From Drosophila miranda (taxonomy: Eukaryota > Arthropoda > Insecta > Diptera > Drosophilidae): a DNA stretch of 64,000 bases. The number at the start of each line of letters is the position of its first letter. Positions within the stretch are counted from its first letter, which is position 1. Below are positions 40,793 to 52,007 of this stretch, piece by piece. The stretch is taken from assembly GCF_003369915.1 (NCBI RefSeq), contig NC_046677.1:13392001-13456000 (forward strand). The letters are read 5' to 3'. A program made the translations under genes and the position numbers. Below the pieces are notes generated by a model that was not told where the DNA came from, did not search any database, and saw only the letters and a list, made by a program, of their open reading frames with translations.

Positions 40793-42685
40793 TCACAGCG
40801 CCCTATCCGCCTTTTCCACGTCCTTCTTCTGCTGGACAATGTCCCAGGCGCCTCCCAGGCCACCCGTCTTGGAGCACAGGTCCAGACTTATTAGGGCGCC
40901 CACCGCCGGAGACGCTGCTCGGAGGCACGTGCCCTTCGCCATATTGTAGACGGGGCTGTTGGAGTTGCGGGTGTGCCGCCACTGCTGGTCCCCCAGCATC
41001 TCGTGGCATTTGTTGATAATAACTTGGGAATCGCCCGAGGCCTCCAGACAGAGAAGCTTGTCCAGTATGATCTCCGACTTTTCTGTCTCGTACCACAGTT
41101 GGTTCGGCGTGCAACGGCATGGCTGGAGTTGCAGGGAGCTGCCCTTCTTCCAGAATCCTTTCACCTTGGGTGCCATCACGGACGCACAGAGCTCCGTCCC
41201 CGCCAGCCGGAGCATGTAGAAGTCAATGTAGTTACGTTTCCTCGAGTGCCAGGGTTGGAAGACGGGACCAGATGCTGACTTCTTTGGCTCCTCGCCTGGT
41301 ATATGAAGCTCCGGATAGACGTTTCGCAGGTACCACTCAAAGTCCCGACACTGAAGGCGCTCCCGCAGCTGCAGCCGATCGCTAATGTCTCCATAGTCAT
41401 AATCCTTGGCCACCTTCTCGTGCTTGAGATAGAAGTCCTTGTACTTGTCCATCCAGACGTAGGCCAGGCGCAGGGAGTTCTTTAGCATGGTGTTGGCCCC
41501 GTCTGGAGCGGTGTAGGGGCGACGTTTCCGAAAGATGTGGCCCACTCTGGAGCAGGGCACAATCTTAATGGCGCCGCCACACTGCCACACTCGAAAGGAG
41601 ATCTCTATGTTCTCGCCACCCCAGATATCCATGGCCATGTCGTACTCGCCTATGTCCTGGAAGTATAACCGATTTACGGCAAACAGGCCGCCGGCCATGG
41701 TGGGCGAGCGGAAAGGACCACGAAAGTCCTCGGGCACCTTGAGTGTTCCTTCGGGAAGGTTCTCCCACCTGAAGTGCAATCCCCAGTTAAATCCTCCGCG
41801 CACCAGCGGACTGGGGGTGTACTCGAAGGTATCTGCGTTGATCAGGTCGATGACTGGAACGGCGAGGGACGCGTTCTCCGCCTTAATAAGGCGCAGCAGC
41901 GGTTCCAGCCACTGTCGATTCACCTCGATGTGCGAATCCAGAAAGACCAGGACATCTCCGACGGCCTCTCTTGCGCCAATGACACGAGAGCGGATCAGGC
42001 CCTCCCGCTTGTTGTTCTTCACGTACCTCAAGTTATCGTACTTGAGACGGGCGCGGAGATCGCCATGCAGGTGGAACTCCAGCTCGGGCAGGTCGCTATG
42101 GTCGTCGACTAGGACAATCTCTTTAAGCAGGTAGCTGGGCGTGCGCTCTAGGACTGTCCTGATGGACCGCATCAGGGTCATTTTGTGCTCGTTGTAGAAA
42201 CACATGATGACCGAGGCTTGAGGCAGTTGCTCCGCCTCGCTGGTCTCGCTCCTGTCGCAGACCTTGTGCCGCGTGTCCGGAATCTCGCGGTACAGGCCAA
42301 TGTTGTTGGATACCAAGGCATTGAATGCATGGTGCTTATATCCAATGTCACGAATGTACTTGTCCTGCTTGTTTCGCACGACTCCCAGGAGCTCCAGCGG
42401 CTCCACAGGAACCGCTGCGGCTGCTGTGGAAGTGTTGGAAGAGCTGGGAGTGCAGCCACTGGTGACCCTTGCCTGATAGCTAAGCTCGGCTCTGGGAGAA
42501 GCATTCGATTTGTTGAACTTCCAGCCAGCCGTGTTTATGGAGCTATTAAGATTATGGCTGTATAGTAGGAGGGCCAGGATCCACACAGCGGCTACTAGCA
42601 TGGTGCCCAAGGTGCAGGACTTGCAGAGTAGTCGTTTGATTTGCATCATAGGTCGAGATTCGTTTACGTAGCCCGTTTCGGACAC
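40793..42685 (-). CDS. pgant35A: Polypeptide N-acetylgalactosaminyltransferase 35A, intronless, 630 aa
   Basis: Golgi type II membrane enzyme that transfers GalNAc from UDP-GalNAc to Ser/Thr, the first step of mucin-type O-glycosylation. The fly orthologue is essential and needed for tracheal and epithelial tube integrity. A short cytosolic tail is followed by one membrane segment (about 27-43) and a Ser/Ala-rich stem. The GT-A catalytic domain has 'SVIMCFYNE' (about 158-166), the metal-binding DSH motif at 250-252 and the Gal/GalNAc-T motif 'WGGENIEISFRVW' at about 355-367. A C-terminal ricin-type lectin domain (about 490-620) with paired cysteines follows. Length and motifs are complete. 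The frame is uninterrupted over 1.9 kb. DRE words lie about 70-85 bp upstream. Confidence 0.97.
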   Translation of the reverse strand: MSETGYVNESRPMMQIKRLLCKSCTLGTMLVAAVWILALLLYSHNLNSSINTAGWKFNKSNASPRAELSYQARVTSGCTPSSSNTSTAAAAVPVEPLELLGVVRNKQDKYIRDIGYKHHAFNALVSNNIGLYREIPDTRHKVCDRSETSEAEQLPQASVIMCFYNEHKMTLMRSIRTVLERTPSYLLKEIVLVDDHSDLPELEFHLHGDLRARLKYDNLRYVKNNKREGLIRSRVIGAREAVGDVLVFLDSHIEVNRQWLEPLLRLIKAENASLAVPVIDLINADTFEYTPSPLVRGGFNWGLHFRWENLPEGTLKVPEDFRGPFRSPTMAGGLFAVNRLYFQDIGEYDMAMDIWGGENIEISFRVWQCGGAIKIVPCSRVGHIFRKRRPYTAPDGANTMLKNSLRLAYVWMDKYKDFYLKHEKVAKDYDYGDISDRLQLRERLQCRDFEWYLRNVYPELHIPGEEPKKSASGPVFQPWHSRKRNYIDFYMLRLAGTELCASVMAPKVKGFWKKGSSLQLQPCRCTPNQLWYETEKSEIILDKLLCLEASGDSQVIINKCHEMLGDQQWRHTRNSNSPVYNMAKGTCLRAASPAVGALISLDLCSKTGGLGGAWDIVQQKKDVEKADRAL

Positions 42686-42751
42686 TATTTCGTCATTGTG
42701 AATAAATTAGTTTGGTAATTTGCATTAGGGTTGGGAAAAAGTCGATAACGC

Positions 42752-42768
42752 TATCGATAATATCGATG
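42752..42768. promoter_or_regulatory. Tandem DRE-like sites upstream of pgant35A
   Basis: A palindromic TATCGATA (42,752-42,759) is followed directly by TATCGATG (42,761-42,768). TATCGATA is the DNA replication-related element bound by DREF and common at housekeeping promoters. The sites lie 67-83 bp upstream of the pgant35A ATG. They could also serve a divergent plus-strand transcript. Confidence 0.6.
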
Positions 42769-44265
42769 TTTAAAAAATTAGCCCGGGCAAAATAGTTCAT
42801 TTTGTATGACAAAATTGGAAATATCTGGAATGGTGGTGTTAGCTGAATTTTGATAAATAAATGGACAAGTTTTTGAAGCGCAAGACTGGTAAATTAATTA
42901 AAAAATTATGATTTTAGACGCACGATTAAAAAAAGAGGGATTTAGGTCTAATAACATAGCACAACTTGCAGTCAATTTTATTTAAAATGATCTTACATCT
43001 CTGAAAAGTCAATCTCCCGAAAAACAGCCAATAGCAACAGATCCTCCAAAGTAATGTGAAACTTCTATTACCGATCGACTATTCAAATTTTCAAAAGCCC
43101 AACACCTGTCACACTCTAAAAAGAGGAGTTATTTTAAAACAATTGATTATTGCAGAACTGTACAGATGAAACTTTTGGCGTACAGTTTGACGCATGTCAA
43201 AAGCAAAAAAAACTGTTAAAAAAAAATATTAATAGATCTCCTTATTTTAACTTATTTTTATTTGTTTTCGATTTTGATTTAATTTATTGCGGTTTAAAAT
43301 TGTCCGATGATATCGATACCAAAATCAAAAGTGGAAAAAGAGATTTAGAGTTTTATATAAAATACATTTGGTAAAGCTGTGCTGAGTGCCAGACCCTATT
43401 CTGTAAAAATGGCAAATCAACCGAAATAAGCTGAAAAATTTGTAGTTATCGTTGTATCGTATGGAAAAAAAGTATAATTTTTTTTATACATGACTAAAAA
43501 CGACGCTGCCTATGGTGACTCTGGGCTAAAAAGATCTAGTCTTCGAAATGGTAATTATGGGATATTTTTTCTAAATTTTACCACATTTTACAGTACCTGT
43601 ATGGTTAGTGATTTTCCATAGGACTTATCGATACAAATCGGTTTTGAGCATAGAAATTTAACAGCTGCAAATGCACACAATGTGCTGTAAGGTGCACAAT
43701 TTTGTAGGTACTATAATTCAAATTGCTATTTTTAAATCGGGTCTATACAAAATAGACCTAGAAAAACATGATTTACATAAAAACTTTATTTTTCTTTCAA
43801 TGATAACACTATGCAACACCGGTTACACTAAACGGTTAAGGAGCAGCCGTTTTCTCCAAACCAACAATTTTTTGTACACTAAACCGTTCTTAGCGGTTAA
43901 ATGTCATTTGGGAAGGAACTTATCGGAATTAAAAGGCAAAATTTGACATACCTTAAACGACGCCCAATTAACATGCCGATTCAACAAAAATACAGGAATA
44001 CAAGATATGAATTTATTTCGACTTTTTCAGAGTTTTTAATGTACAAAACTCGAAAAAACGTTAAAAAATTACCAATTTTGGATTTGAAAGCTTAATATTG
44101 TCCATACCGTAGCTAAGCTTAAGCTACAAAATGTTCGGGTAGGATTAATAGCTGCGTTCATTAGTTTCTCAGTATCGCAATGTTTAATTCAACCAGGCGT
44201 AAGACACTTAAGCTATTTAAAAGCACTACCTTTGAAAAAATCAGTAAAAAATACCAGATTTAAAA
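42769..44265. other. AT-rich spacer, possible distal 5' part of the orphan gene
   Basis: No exon can be supported. A small start-like frame at 42,862 ('MDKFLKRKTG') ends at a possible donor, but its phase does not fit the first visible exon of the downstream gene. Frames at 43,150-44,095 are AT-rich and Lys/Phe/Ile-rich, with no family match. If the gene at 45,055 has a 5' exon, it should be in this interval. Confidence 0.4.
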
Positions 44266-45020
44266 AAAAAACGAGGGGGAACGTTGTGAGTTGCTGCTGC
44301 GACCGCAACTCTACATTTTTACCCAATACATACATACATAGTCAGTATGGCTCTCCTCCGGCAGACGCCGCTAATATTAAACGACACGACAAAGAGTGCG
44401 TGCGAGAGAGACAGAAAATCAGTCTGAGCGTGACGTCGGGCGCTGCGTAGCTACTGCAAATTGATTTTCATTTTTGCTATAATAATCTGATCCAGATTCG
44501 GCAATTCGGGGTGGAAGGGAGTGGGAAAAATTTTGAAAAACACTTGTGTAAGTTCGATATCACAGGAGTGTGGATCAAAAGATTGGTTGCTCTACCTTTC
44601 ATATTCTCTGAGATCCAGGAACTCAGATTTTGTAAAAGGCAAAGCCGACCATGAAACCTGTGTGTTGGAGAGAGACAGAGCGAGAGAGAATGAAATTTTT
44701 TTTGATTATGGCTATAATAATTATACGATCTGGTTCAGATTTTGCATTCTAGAAGATATAGTAATCCTCTACGATTCTGCGTTTTTGGTTTTATCGTATC
44801 TTTAAAAATGTGGATGCCACAGATTTTCACTCTTTGTGGGGGCGGAAGGGGTGGGGCGATGTTTTGAAATATATGTACTTGTAACAGTGACATTTCACAG
44901 AAGTCTATACAAAATATAGATGCTCTAGCTCTTATAGTCTTTGAGCACTAGGCGCTGATAGGGACGGACAGACAAACATGGCTCAATCGACTCGGCTATT
45001 GATGCTGATCAAGAATATAT
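44266..45020 (+). mobile_element. Interspersed repeat copy R4 (right end missing)
   Basis: Begins with the family left end ('cgagggggaacgttgtgag' plus hairpin) and ends abruptly at 'gatcaagaatatat', about 100 bp short of the normal right hairpin. It also has an internal deletion just after 'cagattcggcaattcgg' and shows more divergence than the other copies. The break falls about 34 bp before the first visible splice acceptor of the downstream gene, so the copy lies in that gene's intron or 5' flank. Confidence 0.85.
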
Positions 45021-45054
45021 AGTGTAATCATTACGAAGTCATTTTTATTTTCAG

Positions 45055-46585
45055 TAGACGCTTTATAGTAGGGTCGCGTGGGGTACTGGTACTCCAGCCC
45101 GCTGCCTATTTGGTTCCGGATAGTTATTTCATTCAGCAGCAGCTCTATGCCGGCACACACCTCACGGACGTGGATCTGTGTGACAACCTTAAGATTCGGC
45201 TGTACAAGGCGCCACAGATCGAAGAGCTGAATCCAGCTGAGGCCAAAGATGTATCCACCGTTGGTGATGCTGCAGAACATCAATTGTCTGCTTTTCAAGC
45301 AAGCCAATCTTCCGAGGCAGACTCAGATGAGTGGATGAAGAGGAGAAATCATGCTTCCATCAGTGGTGCGGGGTCCTCGCCACCGCCACCGCCTTTCGAG
45401 AGCGCAATGGTGGATATAGAAGGCATCAACCTTCGGATAACTGTCAGCGAGAAGCAGGCCGTTGTCACGACCCGGTTGCGTAAGTTTGGATGCGACGAAA
45501 ATGCCCTGGTCGTTCGGTAAGCGGCAACTGTAGAATGTTCGACCAATTCACCCAAAAACCAACGGTCTTTCTCTCAGTAAGGATATCACGCTACAGGTGG
45601 ACTTTGACAAAAATCTGTCGACCACATTTCGCAATTGGGTCGAAATACTGACCAAGTTCATCAACTGCTTTTGTCCCAAGTGGAGGACCGTCTACTTCCT
45701 AGAATCTTCCTCAACGGAGTGTAAAAGAAAGGGTAAATAATCACATTATCCATCATCCGTCCGTATCAACTTCCTACCAGGTCCTTTGCAGATCGATTTA
45801 GATCGATTCCTCCCCTGGGCAAGTACAACTTCTGTGCTGGCAACTACTTCATCGATGTGAATGAGCTAATGTCGGTAAACAATCGCATGAAAAACGATTT
45901 TGATTTTTATGACAGTGATATGGTTAAATTTCCACGTTTTCCACTCTATAAGACAGGGCCGCAACCAATTGAATTTCCTATGGTTTTAAATGCCAAGTAC
46001 GTATTGAGCAGCGCATGGAATTTTTTCTAAGAATATGGTTTTTAGGATCTTTGTAGAGCTACCTACACAGCTGGCCAACTCGGATCGGATTCATCACTTC
46101 ATCAATCCCTTTGACCGGATCAAGTTCAGAAAGCTGCGGCATCGTTTCAACGAGTGAGTGCTGCAGAGAAGCCAAAACCTTGTTCAGTTTTTATTGCCTT
46201 TATTTTCAGGTCGGTTCTGTTCCATCTTCATCCGCGTCTGCGTCAATTGGTGCAGCAAGAGATCAGCAAGCGCAGCTGGGCGAAACATCATCAGGAACAG
46301 CAGCGACGCAACTTATCAGAGCAGCAGCGCCTGACCCTCTACCTGGCTATGCTGAAGCACAAGGTGTATTCAAATTACTTCCAGTTCAGGGACCAGTTCT
46401 ACTACCATATTCGCAACATTGACTTCTTCGAGTTCATGGCCATCAAGTGCAGCGAGAATGCCAATCCCGAACATTACCGTGAGCACATCGATGAAACAGA
46501 AGAGTCCACTGCACCGCCAGCAGTACCCACAAAGAAGAAGAACAAGAAATGCTTGTGCCCCAAGTACGTCAAGTCGCTGCAATAG
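45055..46585 (+). CDS. Unrecognised protein, at least 5 exons, 5' end not found (434 aa visible)
   Basis: I do not recognise the family. Five exons join in phase with GT-AG sites: 45055-45516 (after an acceptor 'ttttattttcag'), 45578-45732, 45792-45996, 46046-46153 and 46210-46585; the introns are 61, 59, 49 and 56 nt. The visible product begins 'RRFIVGSRGVLVLQPAAYL', has a proline run ('SSPPPPPF', about residues 106-113) and an aromatic-rich middle ('FPRFPLYKTGPQPIEFP'). It ends in a basic, Gln-rich helix ('KHHQEQQRRN') and a Lys/Cys-rich tail ('KKKNKKCLCPKYVKSLQ'). No membrane segment or enzyme motif is apparent. An AATAAA lies about 50 bp after the stop. The first visible exon has no in-frame ATG near its start, so an upstream exon must exist beyond repeat R4. 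Could be a cilium- or testis-type fly protein; that is a guess. Confidence 0.7.
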
Positions 46586-48177
46586 CAAATACGAGTACCA
46601 TGCCCACCTACTACTTACGCCTACACAAGTCGAAATAAAGCTGCGTACAACCAAAGACAACATAACTAGTCTATTTATATTGTCTTTGGTATAGCTATGT
46701 GTTCACTCAAACATTTATTTCTTTTATTCACAATTTGGGCCTGCTTATTTCATTCAAATGACCGTATGTCAGACCATAATAGACTTTTCAAACTGACTAA
46801 CTGCAAAAAAATTAGAGAATGTATTAAGCTAATGAGCTTTTTCACTTGCTCTTGGATTTAAGTTCATAAGAAGTCGATGTTGTTTTGTAATATACATATA
46901 CAAGTATGTACTTTATGAGGTTTATATATTACGCGGCAGTGGCCGAAAACGATAGAAAGTTGTTCTGTAGTGGGATGCATATATACAGCGCGATTCAAAT
47001 GTCTGTAACTGCAAGATCGTATGCAGGTGCAAGATCAGATCAATACAATAGAAATGAAGGCGATAATGATGACGATCGGCTCAAGACTGACTAAAGAAAG
47101 AGAGTTTTAGAGAATCTCGGGGCTGCTGCTAAGCCGAGCACGAGCGATAGAGCGCGAAAGAACAGCTAAGATATCAATACACAGGTAGCTTCGAACGGCT
47201 TTATTCCCCCGACCTTTATCTGGAAATTGGCACACTGGCCGGGAATATTCCCCAACGTTTGATTAATTTTAAATAACTGATCATCATTTTCAGCAAGCAC
47301 TTCAGAAACCACTTTTATCTTTACCTGATGAGTGTATTTTGTCTTTCATTTCATTGCTGTCATCGGCTGCCACTTTCAACTGGGGGAAATTATCGAGGAT
47401 TGCACAGATCCGCGATACAAACTTCCTGCCTTAAATCTATGTTATGGTCTCCGTATCCCCTGGCGAGCGAGCTTTTCCTTTGCACCTGATGACCTTGCTG
47501 TCGATTCACAACTCAACTGATTTCAAATGACAATCATATGCTAAAGTCTCAATGTATGGACAGATCTGCCTCCGATTGACTTCGACTGCGATCGAGGAGC
47601 AGCCCTTCTAAAGCTATGTTTGTAGCTATAAGCCCAGTCGTGATAAGAACTTGCCGTTCGCCTCTTCTGCCACGGACTGAGTCTACGCAGATTAAACACG
47701 TCTTCTTTGTTTGTGGCGTAGGAGATTTATTATACATTTAGTTGATCAAAATTACAAATTACATTTAAAGGAACATGTTCTCAGAGCTCAGCAGACTAAC
47801 CCACACTTACTGGTCACCGCCGTTTGCAGCTGTCAGCTTCTCTGATTTCAGGATCTTGTCGACGGGAAACACATCTATGTAAGATTTGTAAGATTTGTAA
47901 GACGATCAGACTGATACGACATTTCGCAAGTCTATATCCATATGTGAAGATGATGATTATATTCTTGTAATTTTCTTGTAATATTAATATTGAACTAAAC
48001 TTAGAAATTCATCTATGTATATCCATATGTGAAGTTAATGATAAATGTATGGAAAATTAAATTCAAAAAAAAATAATTAGAAATTCATCCGTAGACGGAT
48101 TTGACTGGGTTGTATGCAAATCTTTGTTCTGCAAATCTTAATTCTGCCATAGAAAATCGGCGACGGCTGCGGTACGT
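46586..48177. other. 3'UTR and spacer, no gene seen
   Basis: Contains the polyadenylation region of the orphan gene near 46,634, then AT-rich spacer. Small frames at 46,906-47,094, 47,332-47,520 and 47,549-47,737 show no family resemblance and no splice context. I see nothing else. Confidence 0.45.
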
Positions 48178-51100
48178 CTAGTTTCCTTCAGCACATGGTT
48201 CTACAGAGCGCTTTGGGTAAATCTCGAGACCGCTTCTGAATTCGGCAATGACACTGTTCATGACTTCTAATTCGTGTTCGTATTCCATTTCGTATTCGAC
48301 ATCGTCTTCCTCTTCGACATCGTCCTCCTCTTCGTATTCGTCTTCGTCCTCCCCTTCGTCTTCGACATCGTCTTCCTCTTCGTCTACTGTATCTGACGGT
48401 TGGTGTCCTATGACATGAATAGACAGTTCGCGCCAATCGGTGTCGAATAGGAAGCGAGTGACATCCGATTTGGTTAGAGTGCGCAACACATCGGCCTTCT
48501 TCTGTCTACGACCGAAGATATAGTCCCCGCCGATGATCTCGCGAAAATTGTCTGCCACCTCATCCAACAGAGTATGTCAAGTCCCCCCCAGGGCAAGTCC
48601 CCAATGGAGAAGGTCGTCTACCCAGGATGCAAAGCATTTGGCATCCATTTGCATGGGAATCATACAAACCTTACAGCGAAATACCTCAATCTCGTTCTGC
48701 ATTTGTTTGGCGCTGTCCTCTTCAAAAGTCTCCTTCAAGTTTACCGTAAGGGTATAGCCGACAATGCCGTTTTTGACGTGGACCCAGCCATTAATCTCTT
48801 CGCCGAGTTTCTTGAGATACAAGTCCGGGCTATTGAACAACGTATTCAAGAGGTCGAGTATGGCCTCCACGCGTAAAGAGTTTGCTCCGATTTGGTAGAA
48901 GTTCGTGATATTAGTGGTTGTAGTGTGGTGGCAGGCGGTGTCGCAGCAGAAGACTGGGCGGTTCTGCGGAAGCTTTACGATGCTATTCTCTACGAGCCGA
49001 TGATCTTTAATAGGCTCGCATTTCAACCGGCTGAGTACCGAATTAAGCACCTTGTGGGCTGACTCCTCCGTGTAGTTTCCCTGTACGAGGGCCTTGATGT
49101 ACATCTCTTGCGGTAACTTCTGGGCAAACACCTTGAAATCCTCCATGGTGATGTCTTTAAGGAACTTGTACTGGTCAATTGTGGGCCATGGATTTTCTCC
49201 AAGCACACGGGCGAGGATGTCCCTAAAATGACAGATTATAATTCGAAATGCAGATATAATATGGAGATCACTTACGTTGCTAACTGGGATGGACATTTCA
49301 GTAGTTCTAAGTAGGATTCGCCCTGCATCTTGAGGCAGGTGGTGAGTAAATATTCACAGAGGGTGGCGCCCACACTGACCATACCTTCGGCAATGGCCTC
49401 CACAATCAGATGGAGCTTTTCATTGTAGCCCTTCACAAATAGCCGCAAACCATTGTCGTAAACCATGAAGCAGTAGGTGAGATTTGCCTTTTCGGCGAGA
49501 ACCATTTCCTTGTGCACGTGCGCTTACACCAATGAAACGTACAAGTCGCACATAGCAGCGCTACAAAAAAAAAGAGGAGCGTCAAGAAAGAACTATTGGA
49601 AATACATTCGATGACTAGATGGCTAGTGTGAAATATCGCTTACTTCTTCGCACTCTGACTCAGCAGCGGCGTGATGAAAAAGAAGCATAAGTAGGCCTGC
49701 GGCTTCCCAAATTTGTCATCCTGTCGGAACCACAGCTCGCAGGTGTCTGTCTTTACCAACCTCTTGGGGTAAGGTGGCAGCGCGGGCTTGCCCTGCTCAT
49801 TCCAGAATATCTTGAAGTCGTGGGCCACAAAGGGATTGGCTTCGGGTAGAGCTCATCAATGGGCTCTGATTCGATCCACAGCTTCTTCCACTTTGCTGGC
49901 ATCGGTAAAGTGGTGTACTCGGTGCCGAACCACTCCTCCCGCTTGTCGTATGGCATGCCCTCGTACGGCTCTTGCGAGGTAATCATTAGATTGAATTTAA
50001 AACTGTTCAGGTGGCCGATCAGTTCGGACAGGTGCTGCTCGTCGGTGTCGAAGTAGAGCTCCCTGGCGGTGAGTATATCCTTGGGGGGATAGTATTTGCT
50101 TTTGAAGACCAGTTCATCGACATCGTGTTTATAGATACGGTCAGGGAGACGAAACTCTGCGACCTTACTCTTCTGCTGCTGTTCGTACAACTGACGCAAG
50201 GAACCGCTGGAACAGTTGGAGAAGACCTTCAAATAGGCAAAGGTGGCGGACAGAACCTGATCGATGTGCTGAAATCCCACGTCGGTGAGGCCAATGTCCA
50301 CTTTAAAAAATGAGTGCATTGAGTGTAGATTGAAGCCGGTCTCGTCTATGCCAGCATGGAGATGGTGGGCCCAGTGGCGGCGCTCCAGGTAGGCGTAGAG
50401 ACTACCGTTTCCCTTGTACTCGATCAGGTAGGAGAGAAACTTATCCGGATTGCTGTGATAGTACTGACGCATGTTAGGAAGCACCCAGGTTAGCTCAAAC
50501 TTGCGCCATTTCTCCACGGCCTTCACGAGGAAGACTTGCTCGTGGAACGCCGGACGGAAGGCGTTGCGGTAATCGAACTTGGTCAGGTCGGGCGCCTTGA
50601 TGTCATTGCGAGCAGCTTGGAAAAGTGGCGTACCACCATGTTCTCTAGCACATCGATAGGCATGATACCCTGCAGGCACACGTACATGCGATTGGCCGCA
50701 TAGTTATCGCGCCAGGCATCGTGAAGGGCTCTGTGCAGGGCACTGTCATCGACTTTATCCTTAAGCGATTTCATGTTACCCCAGTTAAAGGAGCCATGCG
50801 GATAGCCATCGGTGGCCAGACTGGCGAGCAGCTGGTTGCGACGAAATACATCATTTTGCACCTTCTGCTGAAACTCAGAGTCCACGAGAGCGCGGGCACG
50901 TTCCATCGTCTCCTGCACCATCAACGGATGCTTCAGAGAGAACATTAAGTATTCTAGACTCGAATCCAAGTGTTCATCGGGCACAGTAAAGGAGAAAAGC
51001 GTGTCCTCGCTGAAGATTGATGAGGAGCATTCGCCGCCGTTTTTTTCCACATGCGCAAAGAAGACATTCTCCGCCGAATCTGGCTTGCTGCCCATGAATA

Positions 51101-51375
51101 CCATATGTTGCAGAAGGTGGGCCAGGCCCTGATAGTTGCACGGATCGGCGAATGGACCGTGGTCGATCATCAAGGCACAGGAGGAGTTATTGGGAAATCC
51201 AATGCCAACCGATGGTGCCGAAACGATCAAAACTTGTAACCCATTGCCCAGCACAAGAGATCTAAAAGGCAATTGAGTATCTTTTCGATGGCGTGTCTCA
51301 CCAATTCACTTACTTGTACATTTTCCTGTCGTTCTCCGATTTGTGGGGATCCTCCAGATGCTTTACTTCCGCCAT
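48178..51375 (-). pseudogene. Nardilysin/insulinase (M16) metalloprotease-like gene, disabled
   Basis: M16 peptidases such as nardilysin and insulin-degrading enzyme are zinc proteases of about 1,000 aa. Four exons with good splice sites: 51375-51314, 51261-49644, 49560-49276 and 49222-48178, about 1,003 codons, matching the family from N- to C-terminus. Lesions: a 1-base loss near 50,604-50,612, another near 49,834-49,838, an in-frame TAA at 49,524-49,526 and an in-frame TGA at 48,577-48,579. The zinc/catalytic motif HxxEH reads HLLQH (residues 69-73), and the distal glutamate ligand (usual 'REV-AVDSE') reads 'RARALVDSE'. The C-terminus carries a long Glu/Asp run (48,290-48,390). Intron retention means DNA-level duplication, not a retrocopy. 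Either a decayed, already non-catalytic paralogue or, less likely, a gene hit by assembly errors. Confidence 0.8.
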
Positions 51376-52007
51376 TATAATGTGTCGTCTAATGACACAG
51401 TGCTTAACTATACGTTGGACCTAAATGCGAGTTTTATTTTAATTAGTTTCGATTAGTTAATTGGGTTTGATATTATAAAATCCGCCAACGCCAACTTCAC
51501 AAAAAAACCAATATGGAGGAAATGGCGGAAGACAACTTTCAGTGGTGGCCTTCCGTTCTTGCGATAGTATCGATCGCTCAGAACCATCGTATCGTATTTC
51601 AGTATATCGTATCACACTAGAAAAGGCACCGAGACCAGATGTAAGATGTAGATGTAGTCTTTGTTGTGGCAGGTAACAACGATGGTTTACTATTACTCTG
51701 AAATAATATTGGCTGTTCTGAATAGGCTGGGCTTGTTGAATAAAATCGTTTTGGTACAAATATTAAGATAAGATAATAAACTATGGTTCCATGCGAGCTC
51801 GTAGTTCTAGGATATGCAAAGAACCTTGAAATTTACCGTTCAGTTGAAATTAAAGAATTGTCTTGGTTCATTAGATTCCCTAGGAATAGTTTTCCATCAA
51901 CTCGTTTTTACTCCAAATAATACTAAGAACTGGTCTACTATTAATACAAATAGGCAACAATCCGCGCAATTTAAAACAAATCAGATGTTTTCAGTGATGG
52001 GAGTTTT
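51376..52007. other. Upstream flank of the M16-like pseudogene
   Basis: No gene supported. DRE-like words ('tatcgatcg' near 51,568 and 'tatcgtat' near 51,591-51,612) lie 190-240 bp upstream of the pseudogene start and may be remnants of its promoter. The remainder is AT-rich spacer up to repeat R5. Confidence 0.4.

Noticed and set aside
41535-42134. A 199-codon plus-strand frame inside pgant35A
   Set aside because: Antisense shadow of the glycosyltransferase catalytic domain; no independent coding evidence.
42862-42890. Possible first exon 'MDKFLKRKTG' followed by a donor
   Set aside because: The phase does not match the first visible exon at 45,055, the sequence beyond it is not coding, and such a leader also occurs in decayed hAT-type genes. 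Too weak to call.
47290-47460. Minus-strand string resembling 'RKFVSRICAILDNFPQLKV'
   Set aside because: Short, no start, quickly interrupted by stops, and no family I can name; could be chance or a tiny gene relic.
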